A DNA stretch of 25,697 bases. Source: CAZKGE01 sp964636405 (GTDB taxonomy: Bacteria; Bacillota; Clostridia; Christensenellales; CAG-138). Shown one piece after another: positions 6,864 through 14,657 of the stretch. A program made the position numbers and the translations under genes. The stretch covers positions 1 through 25,697 of the forward strand of contig CAZWSI010000024.1 in NCBI GenBank assembly GCA_964636405.1, read 5' to 3'. The notes below the pieces were generated by a model. It made no database searches, had not been told where the DNA came from, and saw only the letters and a program-made list of their open reading frames with translations. Each line of letters begins with the position of its first letter. The first letter of the stretch is position 1.

Positions 6864-7928
6864 CTATGCAAAATACTGCTCCAAATCCCGTTTGTCTACG
6901 GCAGCCGCCATGGCCTGCTCCGCCGTGATTTTATGCGTGCCAACCAGCCTGGCCAAATCGCTGTTCATGGTGTGCATGCCCAGGCTGATGCCGGATTGCA
7001 TGGCGCTGCCGAGCTGGTGGCACTTGTTTTCGCGGATGAGGTTGGCCACGGCGTCCGTGCCGGTAAGGATCTCCGTGGCCACCACGCGGCCGTTCCCCGC
7101 CGCGAGGGGCAGAAGCTGCTGGGTGACCACCCCGCGCAATATCATGGAGAGCTGCGAGCGCATCTGCTGCTGGGCCTGCGGCGGGCAGGTGTCCACAATG
7201 CGGTCAATGGTTTGAATCGCGCCCGTGGTGTGCAAGGTGGAGAGCACAAGATGCCCCGTTTCCGCCGCGGTTACGGCGGTGGAGATCGTTTCATAATCGC
7301 GCATCTCGCCCACAAGGATGATATCCGGGTCCTCGCGCAGGGCGCTTCGCAGCGCGGCGGCAAAGGAGCCGACCGTTTCCCCCACCTCGCGCTGGTGCAC
7401 AAGCGAGCGGTTCTGCTCGAACACATACTCCACCGGATCCTCCACGGTGAGGATGTGCGCGCTGCGCGTGCGGGAAATATAGTCGAGCATGGCCGCAAGC
7501 GTGGTGGACTTGCCCGAACCCGTGGGGCCCGTCACAAGAATGAGGCCGTTGGGCTTGTCGGCAAGCGTTTTTACGGCGGCGGGCAGCGCGAGATCCTCCA
7601 GGCTCGGAATATCGCCGCGCAAAAGGCGAATGGCTGCGCCAAGGCCCAGCCTGTGCCGGTAAATGTTCACGCGGTAGCGCGCATTCTTGCCGCCGCCGGG
7701 CGCGGGGGTTTCGCAGGCAAAATCCAGATCGTGCCCGTTTTCCAGCGCCGCGCGCCTTGCCTCGTCGCAGAGCGAAAGGATGAGCGGCCGCGTTTGCTCC
7801 GGCGCGATGGGCACGTCCAGCGGCACAAGCGCCCCAAAGCGGCGCATGGCGGCCGGAAGCCCTTCGCTTAAATGCACGTCGGAGCAGTCCTGCGCGCGGG
7901 CGTGCAGCAAAAGCTCATAAATCGTCAT
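6864..7928 (-). CDS. pilT: Type IV pilus retraction ATPase PilT
   Basis: A 354-residue hexameric ATPase that depolymerises the pilus and powers twitching motility. Visible are Walker A GPTGSGKS at 134-141, the Asp-box TVEDPVEYVF at 161-170, Walker B DIILVGEMRD at 202-211 and the His-box GHLVLSTLHT at 225-234. The motif AVANLIRE near 294-301 corresponds to the AIRNLIRE retraction signature that separates PilT from PilB. Length is normal. The tetracysteine zinc site of PilB is absent. The ATG at 7926-7928 follows GGAGGG with seven bases between. It is 13 bases downstream of pilB. Its presence means that the pili are likely retractile. Confidence 0.96.
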   Translation of the reverse strand: MTIYELLLHARAQDCSDVHLSEGLPAAMRRFGALVPLDVPIAPEQTRPLILSLCDEARRAALENGHDLDFACETPAPGGGKNARYRVNIYRHRLGLGAAIRLLRGDIPSLEDLALPAAVKTLADKPNGLILVTGPTGSGKSTTLAAMLDYISRTRSAHILTVEDPVEYVFEQNRSLVHQREVGETVGSFAAALRSALREDPDIILVGEMRDYETISTAVTAAETGHLVLSTLHTTGAIQTIDRIVDTCPPQAQQQMRSQLSMILRGVVTQQLLPLAAGNGRVVATEILTGTDAVANLIRENKCHQLGSAMQSGISLGMHTMNSDLARLVGTHKITAEQAMAAAVDKRDLEQYFA

Positions 7929-7941
7929 GCGCGCTCCCTCC

Positions 7942-9615
7942 TCATTCGGAATAGTAGGCCACCTTCTGGAATTCGGCTACGGTGGTCACGCCGTCCTCGA
8001 CAAGCTTAAGCGCGCTGTCGCGGAGGGTCACAAAGCTCTGGTGCTCGGTTACGTACTCGCGCACCTTGTCCATGGGCGCTTCGTCCACCACGAGGCGGCG
8101 GATGTTTTTATCGAAAAGCACCACCTCGTGCACCGCGATGCGGCCCCTGTAGCCCGTGTTGTTGCACAGGTGGCAGCCCTTCCCCGCGTGCAGATGCGGC
8201 ACGTCCTTGCCTAGCACCGCCTTGTCCGCCACGTCGGGCGTGTATTCGTAGGCGCAGTTTTTGCAGATTTTGCGCATGAGGCGCTGGGCGACCAGCCCCA
8301 CCACGGAATTGGCCACAAGGTAGCTTGGCACGCCCATGTCGCGCAGGCGCACAATGGAGGAAATCGCGTCGTTGGTGTGCAAGGTGGAGAGCACAAGATG
8401 GCCGGTAATGGCCGCGCGCACGGAGATGGTCGCCGTTTCCGCATCGCGCGTTTCGCCCACCATGATCACGTCCGGGTCCTGCCGCAAGATGGAGCGCAGC
8501 CCCGCCTCGAAGGTGAGGCCCGATACGTTGTTGACCTGCACCTGATTCACGCGCCGCAAATTCCGCTCCACCGGGTCCTCCACGGTGGTGATGTTGACCT
8601 GACGCTTGGCCAGCTCGTCGAGCACCATGTAGAGCGTGGTCGTTTTGCCCGAGCCCGTGGGGCCCGTGATATAGATGATGCCGTGCGGCGAATCCAGCAT
8701 TTTGCGGAATTTGAGATAATGCTCCTCGGTCATGCCGAAGAAGCCAAAGTTATCCACGCTCACCTGCATGGACAAAAAGCGGATGACCGCCTTTTCGCCA
8801 AAGACCGTGGGAATCACCGACACGCGCGCGTTCATCTCCACGCCGTTGACGGTCGTTTTAAAGTGACCGTCCTGCGGGAGGCGGCGCTCCGCGATATCGA
8901 GGTTGGCCAGAATCTTGATGCGCGCAACAAGCGCGCTGTGGAGCGATTTGGAGAGCGTGACATAATCGGTGATCACGCCGTCCACGCGCATGCGCACGGA
9001 AACCTCGGTTTCAAAGGGCTCGATGTGAATATCGCTCGCGTTGGCGCTGTAGCCGCGCGCAAGGAGGCTGTTGAGCACCTGCACGACGGGCGCTTCCTCG
9101 TCGGCCGCTTCCTCGGGGGCGTCGGCGACGGCGGCTTCGAGGGAAACGGCAAGGTTGGCCTGCCGTGCCGCATCCTTGGCGCTGATTTCGGCATAGTAAT
9201 AGTCGATTGCGTCCTCGATATTCTTGCGCAGATCGAGCACGGTCTCCACAGGCAGGCCCGCAATCTGCCGCACATCCTCGATGGCATAGAAATTGAGCGG
9301 ATCGTTCATGGCGACGGTCAGGGTTCCGCCCGTAAGCGCCACGCCGATCAGCGTATATTTCTGCGCGATCTGCCTCGGGATCTTTTCAACCGCGGCCGGA
9401 TCGACCCGATAGGTTTTCAGGTTGATCAGCTCGATTTCGGCGCGCTCGGAGAGCGCGTGCAAAAGCTGCTCCTCCGTTACGTAGCCGAGCTTTTGAACAA
9501 TCGCGCCCAGCCGCAGCTCGGTATGCGCCTTTTGATAGGCCAGCGCCTCCTCGAGCTGCGCCTCCGTAATCGCGCCGGATTGGGTCAATATGGTGCCGAT
9601 GCGGATATTCTTCAT
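7942..9615 (-). CDS. pilB: Type IV pilus extension ATPase PilB
   Basis: A 557-residue assembly ATPase of the GspE/PilB family, which drives pilin polymerisation from the cytoplasmic face. An N-terminal MshEN/T2SSE domain covers about 1-150. The catalytic core shows DIHIEPFE (195-202), Walker A GPTGSGKT (318-325), the Asp-box TTVEDPVE (343-350), Walker B DVIMVGETRD (382-391) and the His-box GHLVLSTLHT (405-414). A zinc-binding tetracysteine, Cys451-x2-Cys454 and Cys481-x2-Cys484, is intact and marks it as PilB rather than PilT. The ATG at 9613-9615 follows AAAGGGG. Neighbours on both sides are pilus genes, 12-13 bases away. Confidence 0.96.
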   Translation of the reverse strand: MKNIRIGTILTQSGAITEAQLEEALAYQKAHTELRLGAIVQKLGYVTEEQLLHALSERAEIELINLKTYRVDPAAVEKIPRQIAQKYTLIGVALTGGTLTVAMNDPLNFYAIEDVRQIAGLPVETVLDLRKNIEDAIDYYYAEISAKDAARQANLAVSLEAAVADAPEEAADEEAPVVQVLNSLLARGYSANASDIHIEPFETEVSVRMRVDGVITDYVTLSKSLHSALVARIKILANLDIAERRLPQDGHFKTTVNGVEMNARVSVIPTVFGEKAVIRFLSMQVSVDNFGFFGMTEEHYLKFRKMLDSPHGIIYITGPTGSGKTTTLYMVLDELAKRQVNITTVEDPVERNLRRVNQVQVNNVSGLTFEAGLRSILRQDPDVIMVGETRDAETATISVRAAITGHLVLSTLHTNDAISSIVRLRDMGVPSYLVANSVVGLVAQRLMRKICKNCAYEYTPDVADKAVLGKDVPHLHAGKGCHLCNNTGYRGRIAVHEVVLFDKNIRRLVVDEAPMDKVREYVTEHQSFVTLRDSALKLVEDGVTTVAEFQKVAYYSE

Positions 9616-9627
9616 GCCTTCGCCCCT

Positions 9628-10323
9628 TTACTCGGCTTCGCCCGGCGCGAGCGCTTGCTCATAGCAGAGCAGCTCAAAGCCCATGCTCGCGGTATAATAC
9701 GGCACCTGCCGCGTGATCTCGATGGGCGCCGCCGACTGCTCCGTTTTCTTTTTCTTGTTGCTGGCGTTCTCCGCAGCCTTGGCCTCGGCCTCCGCCCTTG
9801 CAAGCGCCGTGGCCGCCTCATCGAGCACCTCGTGATAGCCGCCGAAGCGGATGGTGAAATCGGATACGCGCACGCCGTCGATGTCGCTCGTCCGCTGCAT
9901 GAGGCTGATTATCTGCTCGAGCGCCCCGCTTGCCGCCACGGACACGCGCACCGCGCCGATGGACGCGGCCGTCTGCGTATAGCCGCTCTCCGTAAAGCTG
10001 AGCGCTTCGGCCACCAGCCCGTTTTCCTGCAATAGGCCCGTAATATAGCGGTCGAGATCGTCGCTGGTCATGGCGGGCAGATATTTGCCCTTGCGCTCCT
10101 CGATGCGCGCTTGCGCCTCGGCGATATCCGCCTCCACGGCCGCGCGCGCGGACAGCGCGTTTTGCATGGAAGCAAGCGCCAGCTCCCGCTCGCCGACGGC
10201 CGTATCGAGCGTATCGCGCAGATTCGCCTGCGGCAATATGGCAAAATACACCATGCCCGCGACCACGACCACAAGCGACAGGATATACAGGAGCGCTTTT
10301 TCGCGCTTCGTCAGCTTTTTCAT
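9628..10323 (-). CDS. pilO: Pilus assembly protein PilO
   Basis: A 231-residue bitopic inner-membrane protein. MKKLTKREK is cytoplasmic, residues about 12-30 form a single membrane helix, and about 31-80 are a coiled coil (Ala, Glu and Arg rich). Then comes a ferredoxin-like fold including YTQTAASIGAVRVSVAASG and a strand near GVRVSDFTIRFGG. This is the layout of PilO, which pairs with PilN to link the cytoplasmic PilM ring to the pilus. Sequence identity across the family is low, so the call rests on the layout and on position after pilM and pilN. A Lys-rich NKKKK stretch near the C-terminus is a local oddity. Its ATG overlaps the pilN stop as ATGA. Confidence 0.85.
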   Translation of the reverse strand: MKKLTKREKALLYILSLVVVVAGMVYFAILPQANLRDTLDTAVGERELALASMQNALSARAAVEADIAEAQARIEERKGKYLPAMTSDDLDRYITGLLQENGLVAEALSFTESGYTQTAASIGAVRVSVAASGALEQIISLMQRTSDIDGVRVSDFTIRFGGYHEVLDEAATALARAEAEAKAAENASNKKKKTEQSAAPIEITRQVPYYTASMGFELLCYEQALAPGEAE

Positions 10324-10907
10324 GCCTCCGGCACCCCCTCAAGCAGCGCGCAGTCGACCGTGCAGGAATACACCCCGTCCGCGTCGCTGGTATAGCCCGT
10401 GTATCGCACGGAGGAGAAAAGCCCCGTCGCGCGCAAGCACTCGACCAGATCCGGCACGTCGTTGACCGACGGCGCGGACGCGTCGATGGACAAAAGCCGC
10501 GCCTGCTCCTCATAGCGATAGAGGCTGATGGTAAAGATATCGCCCGCGCATTCGGAAACGGCGGCAAAGAGCGCCTTGTCCACCGTGGGAGCCGTTTCGC
10601 TTGCCGCAAGGCCCGCCTCAAGCGCCGCAAGCTCCGCGTTCAGCGCGCTGCGCCGCTCGGTGAGCGCCAGCGTTTCGTCATATTGCGGCCTTAGCACCGC
10701 CATCTGCTCCTCCAACGCGGCAAGGCGCATGACGCGCTCCGCGTTGCCCGCAACAAGCAGCAAAAATACCGTCAGCAGCGCCGCCGCAAGCAGCGCAAGC
10801 GGGGCGATGACCGCGAACGTGCGGCCGGCCTTTTTTTTGCCCGCGCTCTTGCGAACGTCCTCATAGGCCTGTAAAAAATTCAGGTTTCTCGGCTTCAGCT
10901 TCGTCAT
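10320..10907 (-). CDS. pilN: Pilus assembly protein PilN
   Basis: A 195-residue bitopic protein. The N-terminal stretch KLKPRNLNFLQAYEDVRK includes the conserved NLN segment by which PilN binds a groove in PilM. A membrane helix spans about 31-53 and is followed by a coiled coil to about 100 and a small soluble domain. The ATG at 10905-10907 follows GAGGAGG closely and puts the NLN segment at residues 8-10, as expected. Longer in-frame extension upstream is within pilM and is not used. It lies 13 bases after pilM and overlaps pilO by four bases, so the three are translationally linked. Confidence 0.87.
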   Translation of the reverse strand: MTKLKPRNLNFLQAYEDVRKSAGKKKAGRTFAVIAPLALLAAALLTVFLLLVAGNAERVMRLAALEEQMAVLRPQYDETLALTERRSALNAELAALEAGLAASETAPTVDKALFAAVSECAGDIFTISLYRYEEQARLLSIDASAPSVNDVPDLVECLRATGLFSSVRYTGYTSDADGVYSCTVDCALLEGVPEA

Positions 10908-10920
10908 ACGCGCCGCCTCC

Positions 10921-11823
10921 TCACATCCGCAGCAGGTTGCCGGCCGCGTATGCGTAATCGGCAAGCGCAAAACCCGCCTCCGCCGCAACGCTGGCCGGCT
11001 CGTCCGGCAGCACCGCGCCCGCAAAGGAAAAGCTCTTTGCAAGCGCCGTGGCAAGGCCCTTTTCATTTTCCGGGCAGCCGGTGAGATACACGCCGGACAC
11101 CTCCTGCCCGCTCCGCTCCGTGCGGTTAAACTGCACAAGCGAGGAAACCGTGCGGGCAATCTCCTGCAAGCTCTCCTCCGTGCCGCGCTCGGAAAGCAGG
11201 CGCACGCGGTTGTTCATGCGGAATTCCCCCTCCGCATAGAGCGTCGCGTCGAGGCTGCTGCCGTCCATGGCCAGCAGGATAAAGGTTTTTCCTCGCGTTT
11301 CGGCAAGGAAGCGCACCAGCTTGAGCTGCGCCGTGCGCACCGTGTCGATGCAGGAAAGCTTGATTCCCGCCTCCGAAAACAGCGCGCTATACTGCGTGAC
11401 GAGCTGCTTTTTGCACGCGCACAGCAACGCCGAAACGCCCTTGCCGCCGGGCGCGGGCCCAAGCGGCGCGTAATCGAAAAGCAGCTCGTCCGCCGCGTCC
11501 AGCTCGACAAACTCCTTTTTCACATATTCGAGCATGCGCTTGCGCGTCAGCGCGGGAACGACCTCGCGCTTGACGTAGATCTGGCTCGTGTTCACGGCGA
11601 GGCGCACGCCCTTTCCCGCGCCCTTGGGGAGCTTTTCCATAAGCTGCTTGAGCGCGTAGGAAAAAAGCGCCTCGTCCGTCACCACGCCGTTGATCAGCGC
11701 GCCCTCGGAAAGCGGCTCCGCCGCGAAGCTTTTTATCACAAGCTTGTTGCGCGCAAGCTGCCCGCATACCGCCGTAAGCCCAACGTTGCCGATGCAGATT
11801 GAGGTTTCCATATTTATGACCAT
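10921..11823 (-). CDS. pilM: Pilus assembly protein PilM, actin-like
   Basis: A 300-residue (or 296) cytoplasmic protein of the PilM/FtsA actin-like fold that forms a ring under the pilus. The N-terminus METSICIGNVGLTAVCGQ is the first phosphate-loop strand, degenerate compared with the usual IGxDIGS. VSALLCACKKQLVTQYSAL and FILLAMDGSSLDATLY correspond to the internal domain strands, and GVYLTGCPENEKGLATAL to the adenosine-side motif. Two starts are possible, ATG 11823 and ATG 11811. The AAAGGAAGG just upstream is too close for the first and a little far for the second, so the choice is open. It is first of the pilM-pilN-pilO group. The 96-base gap before it holds three short hairpins. Confidence 0.87.
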   Translation of the reverse strand: MVINMETSICIGNVGLTAVCGQLARNKLVIKSFAAEPLSEGALINGVVTDEALFSYALKQLMEKLPKGAGKGVRLAVNTSQIYVKREVVPALTRKRMLEYVKKEFVELDAADELLFDYAPLGPAPGGKGVSALLCACKKQLVTQYSALFSEAGIKLSCIDTVRTAQLKLVRFLAETRGKTFILLAMDGSSLDATLYAEGEFRMNNRVRLLSERGTEESLQEIARTVSSLVQFNRTERSGQEVSGVYLTGCPENEKGLATALAKSFSFAGAVLPDEPASVAAEAGFALADYAYAAGNLLRM

Positions 11824-11847
11824 CCTTCCTTTCGGAGTTGGGGCTGG

Positions 11848-11918
11848 TTTTGCAAAGCAAAATGGTCGCCTGTATGCGGCAAGGGCCGCAAAACGGGTTT
11901 GAAAGCGAAGTCTTTCAA
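11848..11918 (-). other. Three stem-loops between pilC and pilM
   Basis: The gap between pilC and pilM contains, in transcript order, TTGAAAG/CTTTCAA (11899-11918, seven pairs, six-base loop), TGCGGC/GCCGCA (11875-11890, four-base loop) and TTTTGC/GCAAAA (11848-11862, three-base loop). None is followed by a convincing T-run, so they are more likely RNA processing or stability elements than a full terminator. Confidence 0.5.
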
Positions 11919-11919
11919 G

Positions 11920-13125
11920 CTATAATCCTCCCGCCGCGCCGATGGCGCCGTATAGGGTGGTGAGCGGCAATATGACCGAGATCATGATCGTGCCGATGAC
12001 GACCGCCAGCACGATGATCATGACCGGCTCCACGAGCGCGACGAGCCTTCCCAGCGCCATTTCGGATTCGTAATCGAAATCCTCCGCCGTGGATTCCAGC
12101 ATATCGTACAATCGGCCCGTTTCCTCGCCGATGAGGATGCTGCCGGACAGCTTGCTGTCAAAGCCCCGCACCGCGCGCACCGCCTCGGAAAGCGCCCTGC
12201 CGCTGCGAACATCGGAAATCAGCCTGGGAAACTGAGAGGCGATATACGCATTGCCCACGGTATCGCGGGTGTTGAGCAGCGCGTTTACGATGGAGATGCC
12301 GCTGGAATAGCAGGAGCTGAGCGTGCGCGCAAAGCGCGCCGTGTAAATGGTGCGCAAGAGCTTCCCCGCGATGGGCACGCGCAAAAGGATGCGGTCGCGC
12401 GCTATGCGCACAGGCGGAATCCGCATGAGAATCTGCCCGATCAGCACCAGCGCGAGCACGCCGATGACGAGCCACAGCCAGTCGTCCTTAAGAAACCTGC
12501 TGAAGCCCAGCATAAAGCGCGTAATGCCCGGCAGCTCCGCGTTCATGCTCTCAAACATCTGGAAGAACTTGGGCAGCACCACGAGGAACACCAGCAGCAC
12601 CACGCAGAGCGTGACCACGCACAGCACGATGGGGTAGGTGAGCGCGGAGCGCACCTTTTTATTGAGGCGGTTGGATTTGGAATAGTGCTCCGCCATCTTC
12701 TTGCAGGTCACGTCCATCTGCCCGCTGGCCTCGCTTGCGCGCAGCATGCTGATGAGCAGATCGGGGAAGGCCCCCTCCTGCGCGCGCATGGCCTCGGAAA
12801 GCATGCAGCCCCGCTTGAGCTCGCGATACACGCTGTTATAGATTTCCTTGACGTTCGTCTTAATGTCCCGATCCGCCATGATGGAAAGCGCGCGGATGAG
12901 CGGCACGCCCGCGCCGAGCATGGCCCCCAGCTCCCGGCAAAAATCCGAAAGCTGCTGCGCGGAGAGCCTTTTCAGGCTTTTTACGCTCTCCTTCTCGTAC
13001 GATTCCAGCAGATACAGGGACTGCGCGGAAAGCTGCTCGTGCAGCGCGGCCTCGCTGATGGCCTGCGCCTGCCCGCGCACGAGCTTTCCGTCCAGCCGGG
13101 ACGCTTTGTATTGATACAGCGGCAC
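11920..13125 (-). CDS. pilC: Pilus inner-membrane platform protein PilC
   Basis: A 401-residue polytopic protein of the GspF/PilC family, the platform on which PilB and PilT act. Two repeated cytoplasmic helical domains are visible. The first starts at LSAQQLSDFCRELGAMLGAG and the second near LRTIYTARFARTLSSCYSSG, with the family sequence GVPLIRAL and its counterpart GISIVNAL. Membrane helices follow each: VLCVVTLCVVLLVFLVVLP, a pair near DDWLWLVIGVLALVLI, and a C-terminal one in PVMIIVLAVVIGTIMISVI. The start is GTG 13125, which follows GGAGGA by six bases and gives the standard N-terminus (V)PLYQYKA. An ATG at 13140 has its ribosome site at zero distance. Confidence 0.94.
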   Translation of the reverse strand: MPLYQYKASRLDGKLVRGQAQAISEAALHEQLSAQSLYLLESYEKESVKSLKRLSAQQLSDFCRELGAMLGAGVPLIRALSIMADRDIKTNVKEIYNSVYRELKRGCMLSEAMRAQEGAFPDLLISMLRASEASGQMDVTCKKMAEHYSKSNRLNKKVRSALTYPIVLCVVTLCVVLLVFLVVLPKFFQMFESMNAELPGITRFMLGFSRFLKDDWLWLVIGVLALVLIGQILMRIPPVRIARDRILLRVPIAGKLLRTIYTARFARTLSSCYSSGISIVNALLNTRDTVGNAYIASQFPRLISDVRSGRALSEAVRAVRGFDSKLSGSILIGEETGRLYDMLESTAEDFDYESEMALGRLVALVEPVMIIVLAVVIGTIMISVILPLTTLYGAIGAAGGL

Positions 13126-13159
13126 GCGTGCTCCTCCCATCCTCCAAATGATGGCCCGC

Positions 13160-13181
13160 AAACGGGACGCAAAGCCCGTTT
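13160..13181 (-). other. Stem-loop between pilD and pilC
   Basis: AAACGGG (13160-13166) and CCCGTTT (13175-13181) form a perfect seven-pair stem with an eight-base loop in the 63-base gap between the pilD stop and the pilC start. On the transcribed strand it is followed by GCGGGCC, not T residues, so it would not act as an intrinsic terminator in that direction. Confidence 0.5.
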
Positions 13182-13188
13182 GATTATT

Positions 13189-13962
13189 TTACGCCAGCCC
13201 GAACAGGCCCAGATACCAGAAAAGAATCGCCTCGCCCGCAAAGAGCGCAAGCGCGATGCCAAGGCTTAAAAACGGGCCGAAGGCAAAGTGCGCCTTGCCC
13301 GATTCGCCCTTGACGCGGAGCAGATACGCGCCGTACGCGCCGCCCGTAACGAGCGATACAAACGCCGCCACCAGCATGCCCTTCCACCCGAGCAGCAGCC
13401 CCGCCGCCGCGCAGAGCTTGATATCCCCGCCGCCAAAGCTTGTGGGCTTAACGCAATCAAGCAGCAGCATGGGCACGCTTATGCAGACCGCGCCGAGCAA
13501 GCGCTCCACGATTCCAATTTGATTATACAATAAATATGAAAACACGGCAAGAACTGCCAGCGCGAGCACAAGCCCATCCGGGATTTCCCGCGTGTCCGCG
13601 TCGATGAGCGCCACGGTCAGCAGCGTGAGGCAGCAACAAAAAGCGACGGCCGCCATGGCCGTAAAGCCAAAGCGCAGCGCCGAGAGCACCGCAAGCGCCC
13701 CGCCCGCCAGCTCCACGAGCGGATAGCGCGGGGCAATCCTCGCGCCGCAATAGCGGCATTTGCCGCGCAAAGCCAGCCAGCTAAACAGCGGCACAAGGTC
13801 GCGCGGAGCGAGCGTATGCCTGCACGCCGGGCAAAAGGAGCGGCCCCTCGCAAAGCTGATGCCAAGGGGGATGCGGTATACGAGCACATTGCAAAAGCTG
13901 CCGAGGCAGAGCCCGGTGAAGAAGAAAAAGCTATAGAGGACGGCGTAGGGAATCCAGAGCAT
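13189..13962 (-). CDS. pilD: Prepilin peptidase and N-methyltransferase PilD
   Basis: A 257-residue polytopic aspartic protease (A24 family) that cuts class III leaders after Gly and methylates the new N-terminus. The N-terminal domain has GSFCNVLVYRIP and two zinc-binding Cys pairs, Cys44-x2-Cys47 and Cys69-x2-Cys72, as in the bifunctional enzymes. Catalytic aspartates lie in DADTREIPD (121-129) and in FGGGDIK (Asp180). HFAFGPFL near the C-terminus is also a family hallmark. I chose ATG 13962 because TGAGG lies about six bases upstream; ATGs at 13974 and 13980 lack a ribosome site and overlap the hairpin after pilA. It is second in the operon and should process all prepilins here. Confidence 0.94.
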   Translation of the reverse strand: MLWIPYAVLYSFFFFTGLCLGSFCNVLVYRIPLGISFARGRSFCPACRHTLAPRDLVPLFSWLALRGKCRYCGARIAPRYPLVELAGGALAVLSALRFGFTAMAAVAFCCCLTLLTVALIDADTREIPDGLVLALAVLAVFSYLLYNQIGIVERLLGAVCISVPMLLLDCVKPTSFGGGDIKLCAAAGLLLGWKGMLVAAFVSLVTGGAYGAYLLRVKGESGKAHFAFGPFLSLGIALALFAGEAILFWYLGLFGLA

Positions 13963-13979
13963 AGGGGGCCTCATTAGCA

Positions 13980-14007
13980 TCAGAGCGGCCGGTTAAGGCC
14001 GCTCTGA
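13980..14007 (-). other. Strong stem-loop after the major pilin gene
   Basis: TCAGAGCGGCC (13980-13990) and GGCCGCTCTGA (13997-14007) form an 11-pair perfect stem with a six-base loop, 25 bases past the pilA stop. In the transcript it is not followed by a T-run. A stable hairpin here would protect the pilA message from 3' decay or partly attenuate the downstream operon, which suits a gene needed in excess over the machinery. That role is inferred. Confidence 0.65.
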
Positions 14008-14032
14008 CGGGTGTGTTGATGGGTTATGGGCG

Positions 14033-14446
14033 TCAGGACACGGTGAACTTAGCCGCACCCGTTTCCGTAGAGTCGTAGGTGACGGTCTGGCCGGAGGAGG
14101 CGGTCATTTCAAACCCGGTAACAAGCGCATCCGTGTTCACGTCAACGGTGCCCGTGGTAAAGGTCGCGCCCACATCGGCAAGATCCTCCGCCTCGCCTTC
14201 CTGCGCGGCAGTCAGCGCGGTTACGGTGGCGGAGAAATCGCTGTAATTCTCCGACGCGATGGTCTGAGCGGCCAGCAGCATGGTTCTGGCTTCGACAACC
14301 GCGGACTTATCCTCCGCCTTACGAATCCAGCCAATCATGGAGGGGATGAGGATGGCGGCGAGGATAGCCAGGATGACGAGCACGACGATGACTTCCACGA
14401 GCGTAAAGCCCTTCTTGTTGCGGGCCTTGAGCAGCATCTGATACAT
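14033..14446 (-). CDS. pilA: Major type IV pilin
   Basis: A 137-residue prepilin, the likely main subunit. The leader MYQMLLKARNKKG is cut after Gly13, giving FTLVEVIVVLVILAILAAIL with Phe +1 and Glu +5, and the helix continues into KAEDKSAVVEARTMLLAAQ. The head is small (about 70 residues), acidic, Ala and Thr rich and lacks cysteines. It is called major because it is the first gene, has the best promoter, a strong AAAGGAG site eight bases before ATG 14446, and is followed by a stable hairpin. The signal also resembles ComGC-type pilins, but neighbours are those of a retractile pilus, not a competence operon. Confidence 0.9.
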   Translation of the reverse strand: MYQMLLKARNKKGFTLVEVIVVLVILAILAAILIPSMIGWIRKAEDKSAVVEARTMLLAAQTIASENYSDFSATVTALTAAQEGEAEDLADVGATFTTGTVDVNTDALVTGFEMTASSGQTVTYDSTETGAAKFTVS

Positions 14447-14522
14447 GTTTTTTGCTCCTTTGTATTTGATAGCTTCTTTCCGTTCCGGCCATACGCACAG
14501 CCACGCGGAAATGTACGAATTG

Positions 14523-14551
14523 AGTATACGACAAAATCTGCCATTTTTCAA
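14523..14551 (-). promoter_or_regulatory. Sigma-A promoter of the pilus operon
   Basis: On the minus strand: -35 TTGAAA (14546-14551), a 17-base spacer and -10 TATACT (14523-14528). Each hexamer matches five of six. Transcription would start near 14516, giving a 70-base leader ahead of pilA. No other good promoter was noticed within the operon, so this one may serve the whole 13 kb unit. Confidence 0.78.
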
Positions 14552-14589
14552 GTGTATGCAGGAAAAATCTCATGTTACATTGGGATTTT

Positions 14590-14607
14590 GTTTCCTGTGC
14601 GGGAAAC
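14590..14607. promoter_or_regulatory. Inverted repeat upstream of the pilA promoter
   Basis: GTTTCC (14590-14595) and GGAAAC (14602-14607) face each other across six bases, about 40 bases upstream of the pilA -35. The outer words ATTTTG and CAAAAT extend the symmetry imperfectly. It could be an activator site for pilA or part of the end of the preceding operon's transcript. No function can be assigned. Confidence 0.3.
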
Positions 14608-14635
14608 GCTGCAAAATACGGTGTTTTTTGAAGCG

Positions 14636-14657
14636 AGGCCCCAGGGGGCAGGGGCCT
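14636..14657 (-). terminator. Possible weak terminator of the methyl-transfer operon
   Basis: AGGCCCC (14636-14642) and GGGGCCT (14651-14657) form a seven-pair GC-rich stem that begins inside the stop codon of the DUF1638 gene. The transcript continues CGCUUC and then an A-run, so the usual U-tract is missing. It may slow polymerase or stabilise the 3' end; full intrinsic termination is doubtful. Confidence 0.35.
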
